Positions 46,956 to 56,055 of a stretch of 64,000 nt of DNA are shown here, piece by piece. Source of the stretch: Derxia gummosa DSM 723 (GTDB taxonomy: Bacteria; Pseudomonadota; Gammaproteobacteria; Burkholderiales; Burkholderiaceae_E). Each line of letters opens with the position of its first letter. Positions within the stretch are counted from its first letter, which is position 1. A program made the translations under genes and the position numbers. Under the pieces are notes generated by a model. The model was not told the origin of the DNA, ran no database searches, and saw nothing but the letters and a program-made list of their open reading frames with translations. Location of the stretch: assembly GCF_000482785.1 (NCBI RefSeq), contig NZ_KI519499.1:62001-126000 (forward strand), written 5' to 3'.

Positions 46956-46984
46956 AGTGTATGGCACGCACAGTTTCGGTGCAA
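46956..46984 (-). promoter_or_regulatory. Sigma70 promoter of DUF4124-ntrB-ntrC
   Basis: On the minus strand, TTGCAC (46984-46979), a 17-base spacer and TACACT (46961-46956) form a good sigma70 promoter ending 35 bp before the gene start. It is overlapped by an NtrC-type dyad. Confidence 0.65.
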
Positions 46985-47008
46985 AGACGAAAAGCACCAG
47001 CTTCGTGC
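46968..47008. promoter_or_regulatory. Two NtrC-type binding dyads at the ntrBC operon promoter
   Basis: Two copies of GCAC-N7-GTGC, the spacing of the NtrC consensus GCACCAAAATGGTGC: one at 46968-46982, overlapping the -35, and one at 46994-47008 (on the minus strand, GCACGAAGCTGGTGC). Centres are 26 bp apart. NtrC binding here would repress or modulate its own operon, as at E. coli glnL. Confidence 0.6.
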
Positions 47009-47010
47009 AA

Positions 47011-47043
47011 CAAAAACGGCGCTGAACTTTCATTCAGCGCCGT
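47011..47043 (-). terminator. Rho-independent terminator of glnA
   Basis: An 11-bp perfect stem (47016-47026 with 47033-47043), a 6-base loop and TTTTTG on the minus strand, 33 bp past the glnA stop. It separates glnA from the ntrBC operon. Confidence 0.88.
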
Positions 47044-47075
47044 CGATATCGAAGGCGGCCGAAGCCGCGCGCCGA

Positions 47076-48491
47076 TTACAGCGAGTAGTACATGTCGAAT
47101 TCGATCGGGTGCGTCGTCATGCGGAAGCGGGTCACGTCTTCCATCTTGAGCGCGATGTAGGCATCGATCATCGAGTCGGTGAACACGCCGCCCTTGGTCA
47201 GGAATTCGCGGTCCTTGTCGAGGTACTCGAGCGCCTGGTCGAGCGACGAGCACACGGTCGGGATGAGCGCGTCTTCTTCCGGCGGCAGGTCATACAGATT
47301 CTTGTCCGCGGCTTCACCCGGATGGATCTTGTTCTGCACGCCGTCGAGACCGGCCATCAGCATGGCGGCGAAGGCGAGGTAGCTGTTCGCGGTCGGATCC
47401 GGGAAGCGGACTTCGATGCGGCGGGCCTTGTCGCTGTTGACGTAGGGGATGCGGATCGAGGCCGAGCGGTTACGGGCCGAATAGGCCAGCTTGACCGGGG
47501 CTTCGAAGCCCGGGACCAGACGCTTGTACGAATTGGTACCGGGGTTAGTGATGGCGTTCAGCGCGCGGGCGTGCTTGATGATGCCGCCGATGTAGTACAG
47601 CGCGAATTCCGACAGACCGGCGTAGCCGTCACCGGCGAAGAGGTTCTTGCCGTCCTTCCAGACCGACTGGTGAACGTGCATGCCCGAGCCATTGTCTCCA
47701 ACGAGGGGCTTCGGCATGAACGTGGCGGTCTTGCCGTAGCTGGCCGCGACGTTATGCACGACGTACTTGAGCTTCTGCGTCCAGTCAGCGCGCTCGACGA
47801 GCGTCGAGAACTTGGTGCCGATTTCGTTCTGACCCGCGCCCGCGACTTCGTGGTGATGCACTTCGACCGGCACGCCGATCTGTTCGAGGATCAGGCACAT
47901 TTCCGAGCGGATGTCCTGGAAGGAATCCACCGGGGGAACCGGGAAGTAGCCACCCTTCACCGCCGGACGGTGGGCAAGGTTGCCGCCTTCGTACTTCTTG
48001 CCGGTCGACCACGACGCTTCTTCCGATTCGATCTCGACGAAGCTGCCCGACATGTCGGCGCCCCAGCGCACGCCGTCGAAGATGAAGAATTCGGGTTCCG
48101 GACCGAAGAAGGCCGTGTCGCCGATGCCCGACGACTTCAGGTAGGCCTCGGCGCGCTTGGCGATCGAGCGCGGGTCGCGGTCATAGCCCTTGCCATCCGA
48201 CGGCTCGAGCACGTCGCAGGTCAGGATGAGCGTGGTTTCTTCACGGAACGGGTCGATGAAGGCCGTGTTGGCATCGGGCATGAGCAGCATGTCCGAGGCT
48301 TCGATGCCCTTCCAGCCGGCGATGGACGAACCGTCGAAGGCATGGCCACTCTCGAACTTGTCCTTGTCGAAATGCGACAGGGGAACAGAGACGTGTTGTT
48401 CCTTGCCTTTGGTGTCGGTGAAGCGGAAGTCAACGAATTTGACTTCGTTGTCTTTCACAAGCTTCATCACGTCATCGGCGGTGATTGCCAT
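47076..48491 (-). CDS. glnA: Glutamine synthetase type I
   Basis: Forms glutamine from glutamate, ammonia and ATP. It is a 471-residue GSI-beta type. Recognisable elements: FDGSSIAGW, metal/ATP-site [23 protein letters not shown], the loop [17 protein letters not shown], and the adenylylation site NLYDLPP with Tyr near residue 398, so control by adenylyltransferase is expected. AGGAG lies seven bases before the ATG at 48491. It is monocistronic, ending at 47011-47043, with a sigma54-type promoter upstream. Confidence 0.98.
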   Translation of the reverse strand: MAITADDVMKLVKDNEVKFVDFRFTDTKGKEQHVSVPLSHFDKDKFESGHAFDGSSIAGWKGIEASDMLLMPDANTAFIDPFREETTLILTCDVLEPSDGKGYDRDPRSIAKRAEAYLKSSGIGDTAFFGPEPEFFIFDGVRWGADMSGSFVEIESEEASWSTGKKYEGGNLAHRPAVKGGYFPVPPVDSFQDIRSEMCLILEQIGVPVEVHHHEVAGAGQNEIGTKFSTLVERADWTQKLKYVVHNVAASYGKTATFMPKPLVGDNGSGMHVHQSVWKDGKNLFAGDGYAGLSEFALYYIGGIIKHARALNAITNPGTNSYKRLVPGFEAPVKLAYSARNRSASIRIPYVNSDKARRIEVRFPDPTANSYLAFAAMLMAGLDGVQNKIHPGEAADKNLYDLPPEEDALIPTVCSSLDQALEYLDKDREFLTKGGVFTDSMIDAYIALKMEDVTRFRMTTHPIEFDMYYSL

Positions 48492-48663
48492 GAAGATCTC
48501 CTGGATCGAAACGGATTCAAAGGTTGTCGGTTGGGACGAATCGGAAATCCGCAGACAGCCTGCGGCGACAGATTCCGTTCGTTGCAGGTCAAGAGAAATC
48601 GGTGCCCGTCGAGTCAATAAACTACGCTCGATCGGGATGTTTTCTGACAGCGCCGGCGACTAT

Positions 48664-48680
48664 AGCATTTAGTATGCCGC
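48664..48680 (-). promoter_or_regulatory. Putative sigma54 promoter of glnA
   Basis: On the minus strand GCGGCATACTAAATGCT has GGCA and TGCT with ten bases between GG and GC, as required for -24/-12 elements. The start would fall near 48653, giving a leader of about 160 bases. The match is weaker than consensus at TGGCAC and TTGC. Confidence 0.5.
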
Positions 48681-48814
48681 GCACTTTTGAACGGCATCAG
48701 GCTCTGTCTTAGGGAACGAACGCTCCGACTCGATGCACGAGCGGTAGATATGAGGCCGCACTCCGATTGTGACTGCGAAATGATTGCGGCCTCCAGAGGC
48801 ATAAGCGCATTTAT

Positions 48815-48832
48815 TTGGTGCATGAGCACCAA
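48815..48832. promoter_or_regulatory. 18-bp palindrome upstream of glnA and the rhodanese gene
   Basis: TTGGTGC-ATGA-GCACCAA is a perfect 7-bp dyad with a 4-base centre, about 160 bp upstream of the predicted glnA start and 13 bp before the rhodanese ATG. The half-sites resemble NtrC half-sites but point outward, so the protein that binds is uncertain. Confidence 0.5.
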
Positions 48833-48844
48833 GATGGAGACTTC

Positions 48845-49306
48845 ATGAGCGATGTTGATGCGGCCGTCATTCTAGACACGGCTCGTACCCGAACCTCCGA
48901 CAGCGGCTATGCGGGTGCGGTGCTCCCGGAAGAGGCGCTTGCCTTGCTGACGGCGCTGCCCGGCGCCCGCCTGGTGGACGTGCGCACGCGCGCCGAACTC
49001 GACTGGGTGGGTCGCCCTGCAATACCTGCCGGGCAGTACCTCCCGATCGAGTGGGTGATCTGGCCCGGCAACCAGCCCAACGGCGCTTTCCTCGGGCAAC
49101 TGGCTGCTAGTGCGGGCGACGGCCCCCTGTTCTTCCTGTGCCGCAGCGGCGTGCGCAGCAAGGCCGCCGCCAAGGCCGCGACCGCAGCCGGCCATGCCGA
49201 GTGCTACGACATCCTCGAAGGCTTCGAAGGCGACAAGGACGCCGCCGGTCACCGCAAGACCATTGGTGGCTGGTGCAAGCGCGGCCTGCCCTGGATCGGC
49301 GCCTGA
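48845..49306 (+). CDS. Rhodanese-like sulfurtransferase
   Basis: A 153-residue single-domain rhodanese. The active-site loop is CRSGVRS with Cys99, a six-residue loop typical of sulfurtransferases acting on sulfane sulfur; LVDVRTRAELDWVG is the conserved first motif. There is no signal peptide, so it is cytoplasmic. GGAG lies six bases before the ATG. It is divergent from glnA and convergent with hemW; the physiological sulfur donor and acceptor are unknown. Confidence 0.92.
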   Translation: MSDVDAAVILDTARTRTSDSGYAGAVLPEEALALLTALPGARLVDVRTRAELDWVGRPAIPAGQYLPIEWVIWPGNQPNGAFLGQLAASAGDGPLFFLCRSGVRSKAAAKAATAAGHAECYDILEGFEGDKDAAGHRKTIGGWCKRGLPWIGA

Positions 49307-49319
49307 CGTCTCCGACCAC

Positions 49320-50555
49320 TCAGCCGATGAACATCGCCTGAAGGTCGTTGAGAAAGCGTCGGCCGAGGTCGGTCGGGCGGATGCGCTCGGGCGCAGGATC
49401 GAGCAGGCCGCGCGCGCAGGCCTCAGCCATCGCGCGCGCGATGCTGCCGATCGACAGGCCCGTGCGCTCGGCAAAAAGCGTGGTCGGCACGCCGTCAGTC
49501 AGGCGCAGCGCGTTCATCATGAATTCGCCGGGAATGGCGGCGGTGTCGAGATCATGGGATTCGGCGCTGGCATCGCCACGGAGCGCGCCCTCCATGTACG
49601 ACTGCGGCTGGCGCAGCCTGGCTTGGCGCGTGATGCGCTCGGGAAAGCTGAGCTTGCCGTGCGCACCGGCACCGATCCCGAGGTAGTCGCCGAAGGTCCA
49701 GTAGTTGAGGTTGTGGCGCGAGCGACTGCCCGGACGCGCCCAAGCCGAGATCTCATAGTTGTCGAAGCCGGCGCCACCAAGCCGCTCGACAATGCCCTCC
49801 TGCATGTCGGCCGCCAGGTCGTCGTCGGGCAGGTCGGTGGGCGGGTACTTGGCATACACGGTATTGGGCTCGACGGTCAGGTGATAGACCGACAGGTGCC
49901 GGGTGCCGAAGCCGAGGGCGGTATCGATGTCGCGCAGGCAGTCATCGAGTGACTGGCCGGGCAACGCATACATCAGATCGAGATTGACGTTGTCGAACAC
50001 GCTCACGGCGGCCTCGGCCGCGCGACGCGCCTCGGCGCCGTCATGAATGCGGCCGAGCGGACGCAGATAGCGGTCGTCGAAGCTCTGGATACCTATCGAC
50101 AGCCGGTTGACGCCGCTGTCGCGGAAGGCGCGGAACTTGGCGACTTCCGCGCTGCCGGGGTTGGCTTCCATTGTGATCTCGGCATCGGCGTCGATCGGCA
50201 GACGCGCGCGCAGATCGCCGAGCAGCCGATCAAGTCCGGCCGCCGACAACAGCGAGGGGGTACCGCCGCCGATGAACACGGTGTGCACGCGCCGCCCCCA
50301 CACCAGCGGCAGCGACGCCTCCAGGTCGGCGCACAGCGCATCGAGATAGTCCGCCTCGGGAATCGGCCCCTCGGGCGCATGCGAGTTGAAGTCGCAGTAG
50401 GGGCACTTGCGCTCGCACCACGGGAAATGGACGTACAGCGACAACGGCGGCAGTGCCTCCAGTCGCAACTCGCCCGGCCGCAGGAAGCGCACTGCCGCGT
50501 CGGCCGGTCCGCGCTGGAGCGCATCGGCGGGCGCGATCGTGATGCGGGTCGCCAT
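49320..50555 (-). CDS. hemW: Radical SAM haem chaperone HemW
   Basis: A 411-residue radical SAM protein of the HemN/HemW family. Cys47, Cys51 and Cys54 in CERKCPYCDF form the CX3CX2C cluster motif, and GGGTPSLLS is the SAM-binding block. Lack of the extra N-terminal motifs of true HemN oxygen-independent coproporphyrinogen oxidase favours HemW, a haem-binding chaperone for haem proteins. It is the last gene of kinase-phosphatase-rph-rdgB-hemW, 4 bp after rdgB. Confidence 0.92.
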   Translation of the reverse strand: MATRITIAPADALQRGPADAAVRFLRPGELRLEALPPLSLYVHFPWCERKCPYCDFNSHAPEGPIPEADYLDALCADLEASLPLVWGRRVHTVFIGGGTPSLLSAAGLDRLLGDLRARLPIDADAEITMEANPGSAEVAKFRAFRDSGVNRLSIGIQSFDDRYLRPLGRIHDGAEARRAAEAAVSVFDNVNLDLMYALPGQSLDDCLRDIDTALGFGTRHLSVYHLTVEPNTVYAKYPPTDLPDDDLAADMQEGIVERLGGAGFDNYEISAWARPGSRSRHNLNYWTFGDYLGIGAGAHGKLSFPERITRQARLRQPQSYMEGALRGDASAESHDLDTAAIPGEFMMNALRLTDGVPTTLFAERTGLSIGSIARAMAEACARGLLDPAPERIRPTDLGRRFLNDLQAMFIG

Positions 50556-50559
50556 GCGA

Positions 50560-51162
50560 TCAGACTCCGCCCAATGCGGCGACGAGGGTGGTCAGCGCCT
50601 GGGCGCGATGACTCAGACGGTTCTTCTGCTCGGCCGGGAGTTGGGCGGCGGTCAGGCCGAGTTCCGGCAGAAGAAAGTGAGGGTCGTAGCCGAAACCGCC
50701 CTCGCCCGCCGGTGCGGCAACCAGCCGACCGCGCCAGATACCCTGAGCGATGATCGGCAGCGGATCATCGACCGAGCGCATGAACACCAGCACCGCGACG
50801 TAGAACGCATCCCAGTCCGACTCGGCGCGCGCCCGCGCGGCGACGCTGGCGATCAGCTTTTCGTTGTTGCGCGCGTCGCTGCGCGGCTCGCCGGCATAAC
50901 GCGCCGACAGCACGCCCGGCGCGCCGCCGAGCAGCGGCACGCTGATGCCCGAATCGTCAGCAAGCGCCGGCAGGCCGGTTGCGGCGCAAGCGTTGCGCGC
51001 CTTGGCCAGCGCGTTCTCGAGGAAGGTCGGCCACGGCTCCTCGGCCTCGGACACGCCCAGTTCGCCCTGGGCAAGCGGCTGCCAGCCGAGCGGCGCCAGC
51101 AGCGCCGAGAACTCCCGGAGCTTGCCGGCGTTGTTGCTGGCGACGACGACGCGCCTGCTCAT
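50560..51162 (-). CDS. rdgB: XTP/dITP diphosphatase (RdgB/HAM1)
   Basis: Removes non-canonical purine nucleotides (XTP, dITP, ITP) from the pool. It has 200 residues, with [14 protein letters not shown] at the N-terminus, [26 protein letters not shown] in the middle and [16 protein letters not shown] plus LSHRAQA at the end, all family hallmarks. The start codon overlaps the rph stop (ATGA at 51159-51162), giving translational coupling. Confidence 0.97.
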   Translation of the reverse strand: MSRRVVVASNNAGKLREFSALLAPLGWQPLAQGELGVSEAEEPWPTFLENALAKARNACAATGLPALADDSGISVPLLGGAPGVLSARYAGEPRSDARNNEKLIASVAARARAESDWDAFYVAVLVFMRSVDDPLPIIAQGIWRGRLVAAPAGEGGFGYDPHFLLPELGLTAAQLPAEQKNRLSHRAQALTTLVAALGGV

Positions 51163-51896
51163 GCCTTGGCCTTTTCGAGCGCGGTGCGCTGGAGTTCGGT
51201 CAGCCTCGCGATGCCGACGCGACCAAGCGCGAGCATTGCGTCGAGCTCTGCGCCCGAGAACGGCATGCCCTCAGCCGTGCCCTGAATCTCGACGAAGCCG
51301 CCGCTGCCGGTCATGACGAGGTTCATGTCGGTCTCGCAGGCCGAGTCTTCGGCGTAGTCGAGGTCGAGCAGCGGAACGCCTTCCCACACGCCGACCGACA
51401 CCGCCGCGACCTGGTCACGCAGCGGATCGGCCACGAGCTTGCCGTTCGCGAGCAGTCCATCGATCGCGTCGCGTAGCGCCACCCAGGCGCCGGTGATGCT
51501 CGCGGTACGGGTGCCGCCGTCGGCCTGGATCACGTCGCAGTCGATCTGGATCTGACGCTCGCCCAGCGCCTTGAGGTCAATGATCGAGCGCAGCGAGCGG
51601 CCGATCAGGCGCTGGATCTCCTGCGTGCGCCCCGACTGCTTGCCCTTGGCGGCCTCGCGGTCGGTGCGGGTGTGGGTCGAGCGCGGCAGCATGCCGTACT
51701 CGGCAGTGACCCAGCCCTGCCCCTTGCCCTTGAGGAAGGGCGGCACGCGCTCCTCCACGCTCGCGGTGCAGATCACGCGCGTGGCGCCGAAGGACACGAG
51801 CACCGAGCCCTCGGCATGACAGGTGAAGCCGCGTTCGATGCTCACGTCGCGGAGCTGGTCGAAGGCACGGCCGGACGGGCGTTGCGGATGGGACAT
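51159..51896 (-). CDS. rph: Ribonuclease PH
   Basis: A phosphorolytic 3'-5' exoribonuclease for tRNA 3' ends. It is 245 residues. Typical motifs are [62 protein letters not shown] and [14 protein letters not shown]. Its 3' end overlaps rdgB by 4 bp. A gap of 69 bp separates it from the phosphatase gene upstream. Confidence 0.97.
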   Translation of the reverse strand: MSHPQRPSGRAFDQLRDVSIERGFTCHAEGSVLVSFGATRVICTASVEERVPPFLKGKGQGWVTAEYGMLPRSTHTRTDREAAKGKQSGRTQEIQRLIGRSLRSIIDLKALGERQIQIDCDVIQADGGTRTASITGAWVALRDAIDGLLANGKLVADPLRDQVAAVSVGVWEGVPLLDLDYAEDSACETDMNLVMTGSGGFVEIQGTAEGMPFSGAELDAMLALGRVGIARLTELQRTALEKAKA

Positions 51897-51965
51897 GACG
51901 GTTCCGGAAAGGACGCGGCCGGCAACGGGTGCCGGCCGACGGAGGTGAATCGGGGAAAAGGCGGG

Positions 51966-52895
51966 TCAGCGCTTGGGCGGCGGCGCCTTGTGCGAGGCGG
52001 CGATCGCCTTGCGGATGTCGGCGATCGCGCTCTCGATGTCGTCGTCGGACAGTGCGTGATCGCCGGCCTTGCCCTGGGCCGGGAACTGGATGGTGGACGT
52101 GAAGGCATCGGCGCTGCGACCCGGCGTGGGCGCACCGCGCTCTTCCTCCGGCGAGGTGTCGGATTCCCAGGTCATGCCGACAGCCGAGACATTGTCGGCA
52201 CGGGCGCCCGCTTGCATCAGCGCGTAGTTGATGAGCTCCGGCACCACGCGCATCACCGAGTTCGATCGGAAGGCGGAAGCGATGATGCTGTCGGGCACCG
52301 CACCCCACAGCCCGTCAGAACACAACAGCAGATGGTCGCCGGGCAGCAGCCGCACCGGATCGGCCAGCTCGACTAGCGGCATCGCGGGTGCGCCGAGGCA
52401 GTTGAACAGGCGGTTGCGCTCGGGGTAATCGGCACGGTCGCGCTGGTCAAGCAGGCCGTCTTGGATCATCGCTTCGAGTTGGGAGTGGTCGCGCGTTACA
52501 TGCTGGATGCCGCCATCGCGGATGAGATACAGCCGCGAATCGCCAGCGTGCGCCCAGTAGGCGACGCCGCGCTGGACGATACAGGCCACGGCAGTCGTAC
52601 GCGGAGATTCGGGCAGGCCCCGACCGGCCCGGTAGCGCTGGATCTCGATGTGCGCGGTGAGCATCGCATCTTCGAGAAACTGGCGCGGATCCTTGAGCAC
52701 CGGCCGTGCATCGCGCTGGAACAGCGCGCCGATCGTCTGCACCGCGATCTGGGCCGCGATCTCGCCGTTGAGATGGCCGCCCATGCCGTCGCAGACGACG
52801 AGCAGCAAGGTGTCGCGGGTATAGCAGTAGCCCATCCGGTCCTGGTTGACCTTGCGGCCGCCGCGTTTGCTTTCCTGGTAGATCGAGAAACGCAC
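51966..52895 (-). CDS. PP2C-type Ser/Thr protein phosphatase
   Basis: A 309-residue metal-dependent phosphatase. Metal ligands appear in NQDRMG, CDGMGGHLNGE, SDGLWGAVPD and ADNVSA, so the core is complete; a Ser/Asp-rich tail of about 75 residues follows. The start codon is GTG at 52895. The gene lies 56 bp after a Ser/Thr kinase gene, and the two probably act on the same substrates in opposite directions. Confidence 0.93.
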   Translation of the reverse strand: MRFSIYQESKRGGRKVNQDRMGYCYTRDTLLLVVCDGMGGHLNGEIAAQIAVQTIGALFQRDARPVLKDPRQFLEDAMLTAHIEIQRYRAGRGLPESPRTTAVACIVQRGVAYWAHAGDSRLYLIRDGGIQHVTRDHSQLEAMIQDGLLDQRDRADYPERNRLFNCLGAPAMPLVELADPVRLLPGDHLLLCSDGLWGAVPDSIIASAFRSNSVMRVVPELINYALMQAGARADNVSAVGMTWESDTSPEEERGAPTPGRSADAFTSTIQFPAQGKAGDHALSDDDIESAIADIRKAIAASHKAPPPKR

Positions 52896-52951
52896 GGTTG
52901 TTCAGCACCGAAATGCACAGGGGGACGAGGGAATGGTGCCCTCGCCATTAT

Positions 52952-53974
52952 TCATTTGCGCCAGTCCGTCGGCAGGTCAGGCTCGGTATGGCTACCGGCT
53001 TGGGTACTGCCCTCGGCACGCGAACCGCTACGCACGACCATTCGCCGCAGCCGATCGGTAAACGACGCAGGCTCGTGACGTGCCACGTCGGCAAGAAGCA
53101 GCTTCTGTACCGAAAACACACTCTGCGGGCGTTCCAGCGGATCGAGCTTGAGGCAAAGATTGATCAGATCGAGCAACTCGGCCGAATAGTGTGCACGGTA
53201 TTGCCGGACCGCCGACGGCATCTTGTCGGCCTGCTTGCGTGCGTCGGCGGCTTGCGGTGGCGAGCCGGACAGGCAGGCGAACATCGCCGCGCCAACGCTG
53301 TAGATATCTGACCATGGCCCGAGCGACGGGTCCTTCACATGCAGCTCGGGCGGCGCGAAGCCCGGCGTGTACATGGGATAGAGCTTTTCCTCATCGGGAT
53401 TGAGCGTCTGCCGCGCAGCACCGAAGTCGAGCAGGATCGGCGTCGCATCGGAGCGCAGGTAGATGTTGGCCGGCTTGATGTCGAGATGGAGGATCTTGTT
53501 CGCATGCACCTCGCGCAGGCCATTCAGCACCTGGGAGAAGATCCGGCGGATCGTGCCCTCGCCGATGATGTAATCACGTCCCGGCGTGTCACGCCGACGG
53601 ATGATGAGTTCCTGCAGAGAACGGCCCGACTCATAGGCCATGACCATGTACACCGTACCGTTGGCGCGGAAGAAATTCAGCACCCGAACGACATTCGGAT
53701 GCGCGATCCGCGCAAGCGCCCGCCCCTCTTCGAAAAAGCATTTCAGGCCCACGCGGAAGGTGGCCAGGTTCTGCGGGACGATGGACGGCTCGAGTTCCCC
53801 CTCCCGCCGGACCACGAGCGAACTCGGCAGATATTCCTTGACGGCGACGGGGGTGTTGGTTTCGTCGAGGGCCAGATAGACGATGGAAAATCCGCCAGTA
53901 CTGATTTTCTTGACGATCCGATATCCGCCGATGACCAGCCCCGCGGGGAGCGCTGCGTTTTGTTGTGCTGACAT
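52952..53974 (-). CDS. Soluble eukaryotic-like Ser/Thr protein kinase
   Basis: A 340-residue Hanks-type kinase. Gly-rich loop STGGFSIVY, catalytic Lys46 in VAVKEYLP, catalytic loop HLDIKPANI and DFG in LLDFGAARQTL are all present; the loop has HLD where HRD is usual, so it is a non-RD-type kinase. No membrane helix or external sensor domain follows, unlike PknB-type kinases. The ATG at 53974 starts directly before the kinase domain. It heads the minus-strand operon with the PP2C gene, rph, rdgB and hemW, and is divergent from yicC. Confidence 0.92.
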   Translation of the reverse strand: MSAQQNAALPAGLVIGGYRIVKKISTGGFSIVYLALDETNTPVAVKEYLPSSLVVRREGELEPSIVPQNLATFRVGLKCFFEEGRALARIAHPNVVRVLNFFRANGTVYMVMAYESGRSLQELIIRRRDTPGRDYIIGEGTIRRIFSQVLNGLREVHANKILHLDIKPANIYLRSDATPILLDFGAARQTLNPDEEKLYPMYTPGFAPPELHVKDPSLGPWSDIYSVGAAMFACLSGSPPQAADARKQADKMPSAVRQYRAHYSAELLDLINLCLKLDPLERPQSVFSVQKLLLADVARHEPASFTDRLRRMVVRSGSRAEGSTQAGSHTEPDLPTDWRK

Positions 53975-54171
53975 TCGGGACGGTTGATCTACCCTGACGG
54001 CCTGTATAGGTACTCTCGAAGACTCGAATTTGAGCCTACGCCCTACGGTTTGTAAATGCGCGTGCGATGAGGGCAGCGCTTCTGTCCACGAGGACAGCAG
54101 TACGCCGCACCGCAACAATTGCTTCTGAAATGACTTTCGACAACCCGAAGGCCGGCGCTGCCTGCGCCAGC

Positions 54172-55065
54172 ATGACCGGATACGCTGGCGCGACTCGATC
54201 AATCGCGGGCGCCAATCTCAGTTGCGAGCTACGCAGCGTCAACAGCCGTTTTCTGGACTTACAGTTTCGCATCCCTGACGAACTTCGGCAGGTTGAATCG
54301 GTTGTGCGCGAAGCAATCGGAGCCACCTTCCAGCGCGGAAAGATCGAATTTCGCCTGCAATGGCAGCGCGCGGACGATAGCGCCTCACCGGCATCCTCAC
54401 CCGATCCGGCGGCGATCCGGCGACTAGTGGCATGGCAGGAAACCGTGCTGACCGAGCTGCCGGAGGCGCGGCACCTGTCGGTCGCCGACGTGCTGCGCTG
54501 GCCCGGCATCGTGGCCGAGCGCACGCTTGCCGTAGACGCCTTGCGGGACGCCGCGATCACCGCCGCGCGCGAATGCGTCGGCGGCTTGCGCCAGGCACGC
54601 CAGCGCGAGGGCGAACGCATCGCCGCCCACCTGCGCGAGCGGCTGACGCGGATCGAGGAAGTGGCCAGTTCGGTTTCGACTCGCCTGCCCGAGTTGCGCG
54701 AGGCCCATCGCGCGAAAGTCGCGGCCCGCGTGGATGAGGTGGTGGCTGCCGCCAGCGAAAGCAGCGGCGTCTCGCGCGACGAGCTCGCGGGCCGCATCGC
54801 GAGTGAAGTCACGCTGTTCTCGCTGCGCGCCGACGTGGACGAGGAGCTTGCCCGCCTGCGCATGCACTGCGCCGAAGTGCGCCGCCTGCTCGATCAGCCG
54901 CCCGCCGGCGGCCTCGGCAAGCGGCTTGACTTCCTGATGCAGGAACTCAACCGCGAAGCCAACACGCTCGGCAGCAAGGCCGTTGCCGTCGATCTCGCCA
55001 ACGCCTCGATCGATCTGAAGCTGCTGATCGAGCAGATGCGCGAGCAAGTCCAGAATCTCGAATAA
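54172..55065 (+). CDS. yicC: YicC-family endoribonuclease
   Basis: A 297-residue protein of the YicC family, reported to have endoribonuclease activity on small RNA. Family landmarks are MTGYAGATR at the N-terminus, [21 protein letters not shown], and the C-terminal DUF1732 region [22 protein letters not shown]. An ATG at 54130 would add 14 residues; neither start has a clear ribosome binding site, and 54172 matches the family N-terminus. It leads yicC-gmk-rpoZ-spoT. Confidence 0.92.
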   Translation: MTGYAGATRSIAGANLSCELRSVNSRFLDLQFRIPDELRQVESVVREAIGATFQRGKIEFRLQWQRADDSASPASSPDPAAIRRLVAWQETVLTELPEARHLSVADVLRWPGIVAERTLAVDALRDAAITAARECVGGLRQARQREGERIAAHLRERLTRIEEVASSVSTRLPELREAHRAKVAARVDEVVAAASESSGVSRDELAGRIASEVTLFSLRADVDEELARLRMHCAEVRRLLDQPPAGGLGKRLDFLMQELNREANTLGSKAVAVDLANASIDLKLLIEQMREQVQNLE

Positions 55066-55076
55066 AGGAACAGACC

Positions 55077-55745
55077 ATGCCGATGAGCCTGTCCGAACCC
55101 GCCTTCGCGGGCAGCCTGCTGATGGTCGTCGCGCCGAGCGGCGCCGGCAAATCCACTCTCGTCAACGCCCTGCTTGAACGCCTGCCGACGATCCGGCTGT
55201 CGATTTCGCACACGACCCGCCCGCCGCGCCCGAAAGACCGCAATGGCGTCCAATACCATTTCGTGAGTCCGGACGAATTCAGGCAAATGGAAGCAGACGG
55301 CGACTTTCTCGAATGGGCGGAAGTGCACGGCAACTATTACGGCACCTCTCGCAAATGGATCGAGGATCAACTCGTGCGGGATGTCGATGTGCTGCTCGAA
55401 ATCGATTGGCAGGGCGCGCGCCAGATACGCCAGCGATTTGCCGGCAGCAGCCGGGTTTCGGTGACGGGAATCTTCATTCTCCCGCCGAGTTTCGAAGCGC
55501 TGGAGCATCGTCTTCGCACTCGCGGCGAAGACAGCGACAGCGTGATTTCGCGCCGACTGCTGGCTGCCGGCAGCGAGATCGCGCATGCCCCGGAATTTGA
55601 ACATGTTATTATTAATCAAGACTTTGCGACGGCTCTTGACGAATTGACGAGCATCGTGAAAGCCACCCGCACGCGGTTCGCCGCCCAGCACGCACGCAAT
55701 CACGAGCTCTTCGCTCAACTCGGCATCGGCGGTGATCTCACCTGA
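55077..55745 (+). CDS. gmk: Guanylate kinase
   Basis: Phosphorylates GMP to GDP. It has 222 residues: P-loop APSGAGKST near residue 19, GMP-binding [21 protein letters not shown], and the lid region [22 protein letters not shown] lies seven bases before the ATG, 11 bp after yicC. With spoT two genes downstream, the cluster joins guanine nucleotide supply to (p)ppGpp metabolism. Confidence 0.97.
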   Translation: MPMSLSEPAFAGSLLMVVAPSGAGKSTLVNALLERLPTIRLSISHTTRPPRPKDRNGVQYHFVSPDEFRQMEADGDFLEWAEVHGNYYGTSRKWIEDQLVRDVDVLLEIDWQGARQIRQRFAGSSRVSVTGIFILPPSFEALEHRLRTRGEDSDSVISRRLLAAGSEIAHAPEFEHVIINQDFATALDELTSIVKATRTRFAAQHARNHELFAQLGIGGDLT

Positions 55746-55838
55746 TGCCGCATCGCAGCAAATTCCTGCGCTGTCGCATACTGTCACCCTGCACCGGTGC
55801 TTGACATCGGTGCTGCCTCAACGAATCGGAGATCCCTC

Positions 55839-56042
55839 TTGGCTCGCATTACCGTCGAAGACTGCCTGAAGCAAATCCCCAACCGTTTCCAGCTCGCGCT
55901 GGCCGCGACCTATCGCGCGCGCCAATTGGCCCAAGGCCATACGCCCAAGGTCGAAACGAAGGACAAGCCGACGGTTACCGCGTTGCGTGAAATTGCCGCC
56001 GGCAAGGTTGGCATCGAAATGCTCAAGAAAGTCCCGACCTGA
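55839..56042 (+). CDS. rpoZ: RNA polymerase omega subunit
   Basis: A 67-residue subunit that aids RNA polymerase assembly and forms part of a ppGpp site. The sequence [20 protein letters not shown] and the end [17 protein letters not shown] match betaproteobacterial RpoZ over the full length. The start codon is TTG at 55839, with GGAG eight bases upstream; the only ATG/GTG-type alternatives would add unlike residues. It lies 13 bp before spoT. Confidence 0.95.
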   Translation: MARITVEDCLKQIPNRFQLALAATYRARQLAQGHTPKVETKDKPTVTALREIAAGKVGIEMLKKVPT

Positions 56043-56055
56043 CGGAGGCAAGGGC

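Noticed and set aside
48700-48844. Standard NtrC enhancer (GCAC-N7-GTGC) upstream of glnA
   Set aside because: Searched for and not found; only the outward-facing palindrome at 48815-48832 is present.
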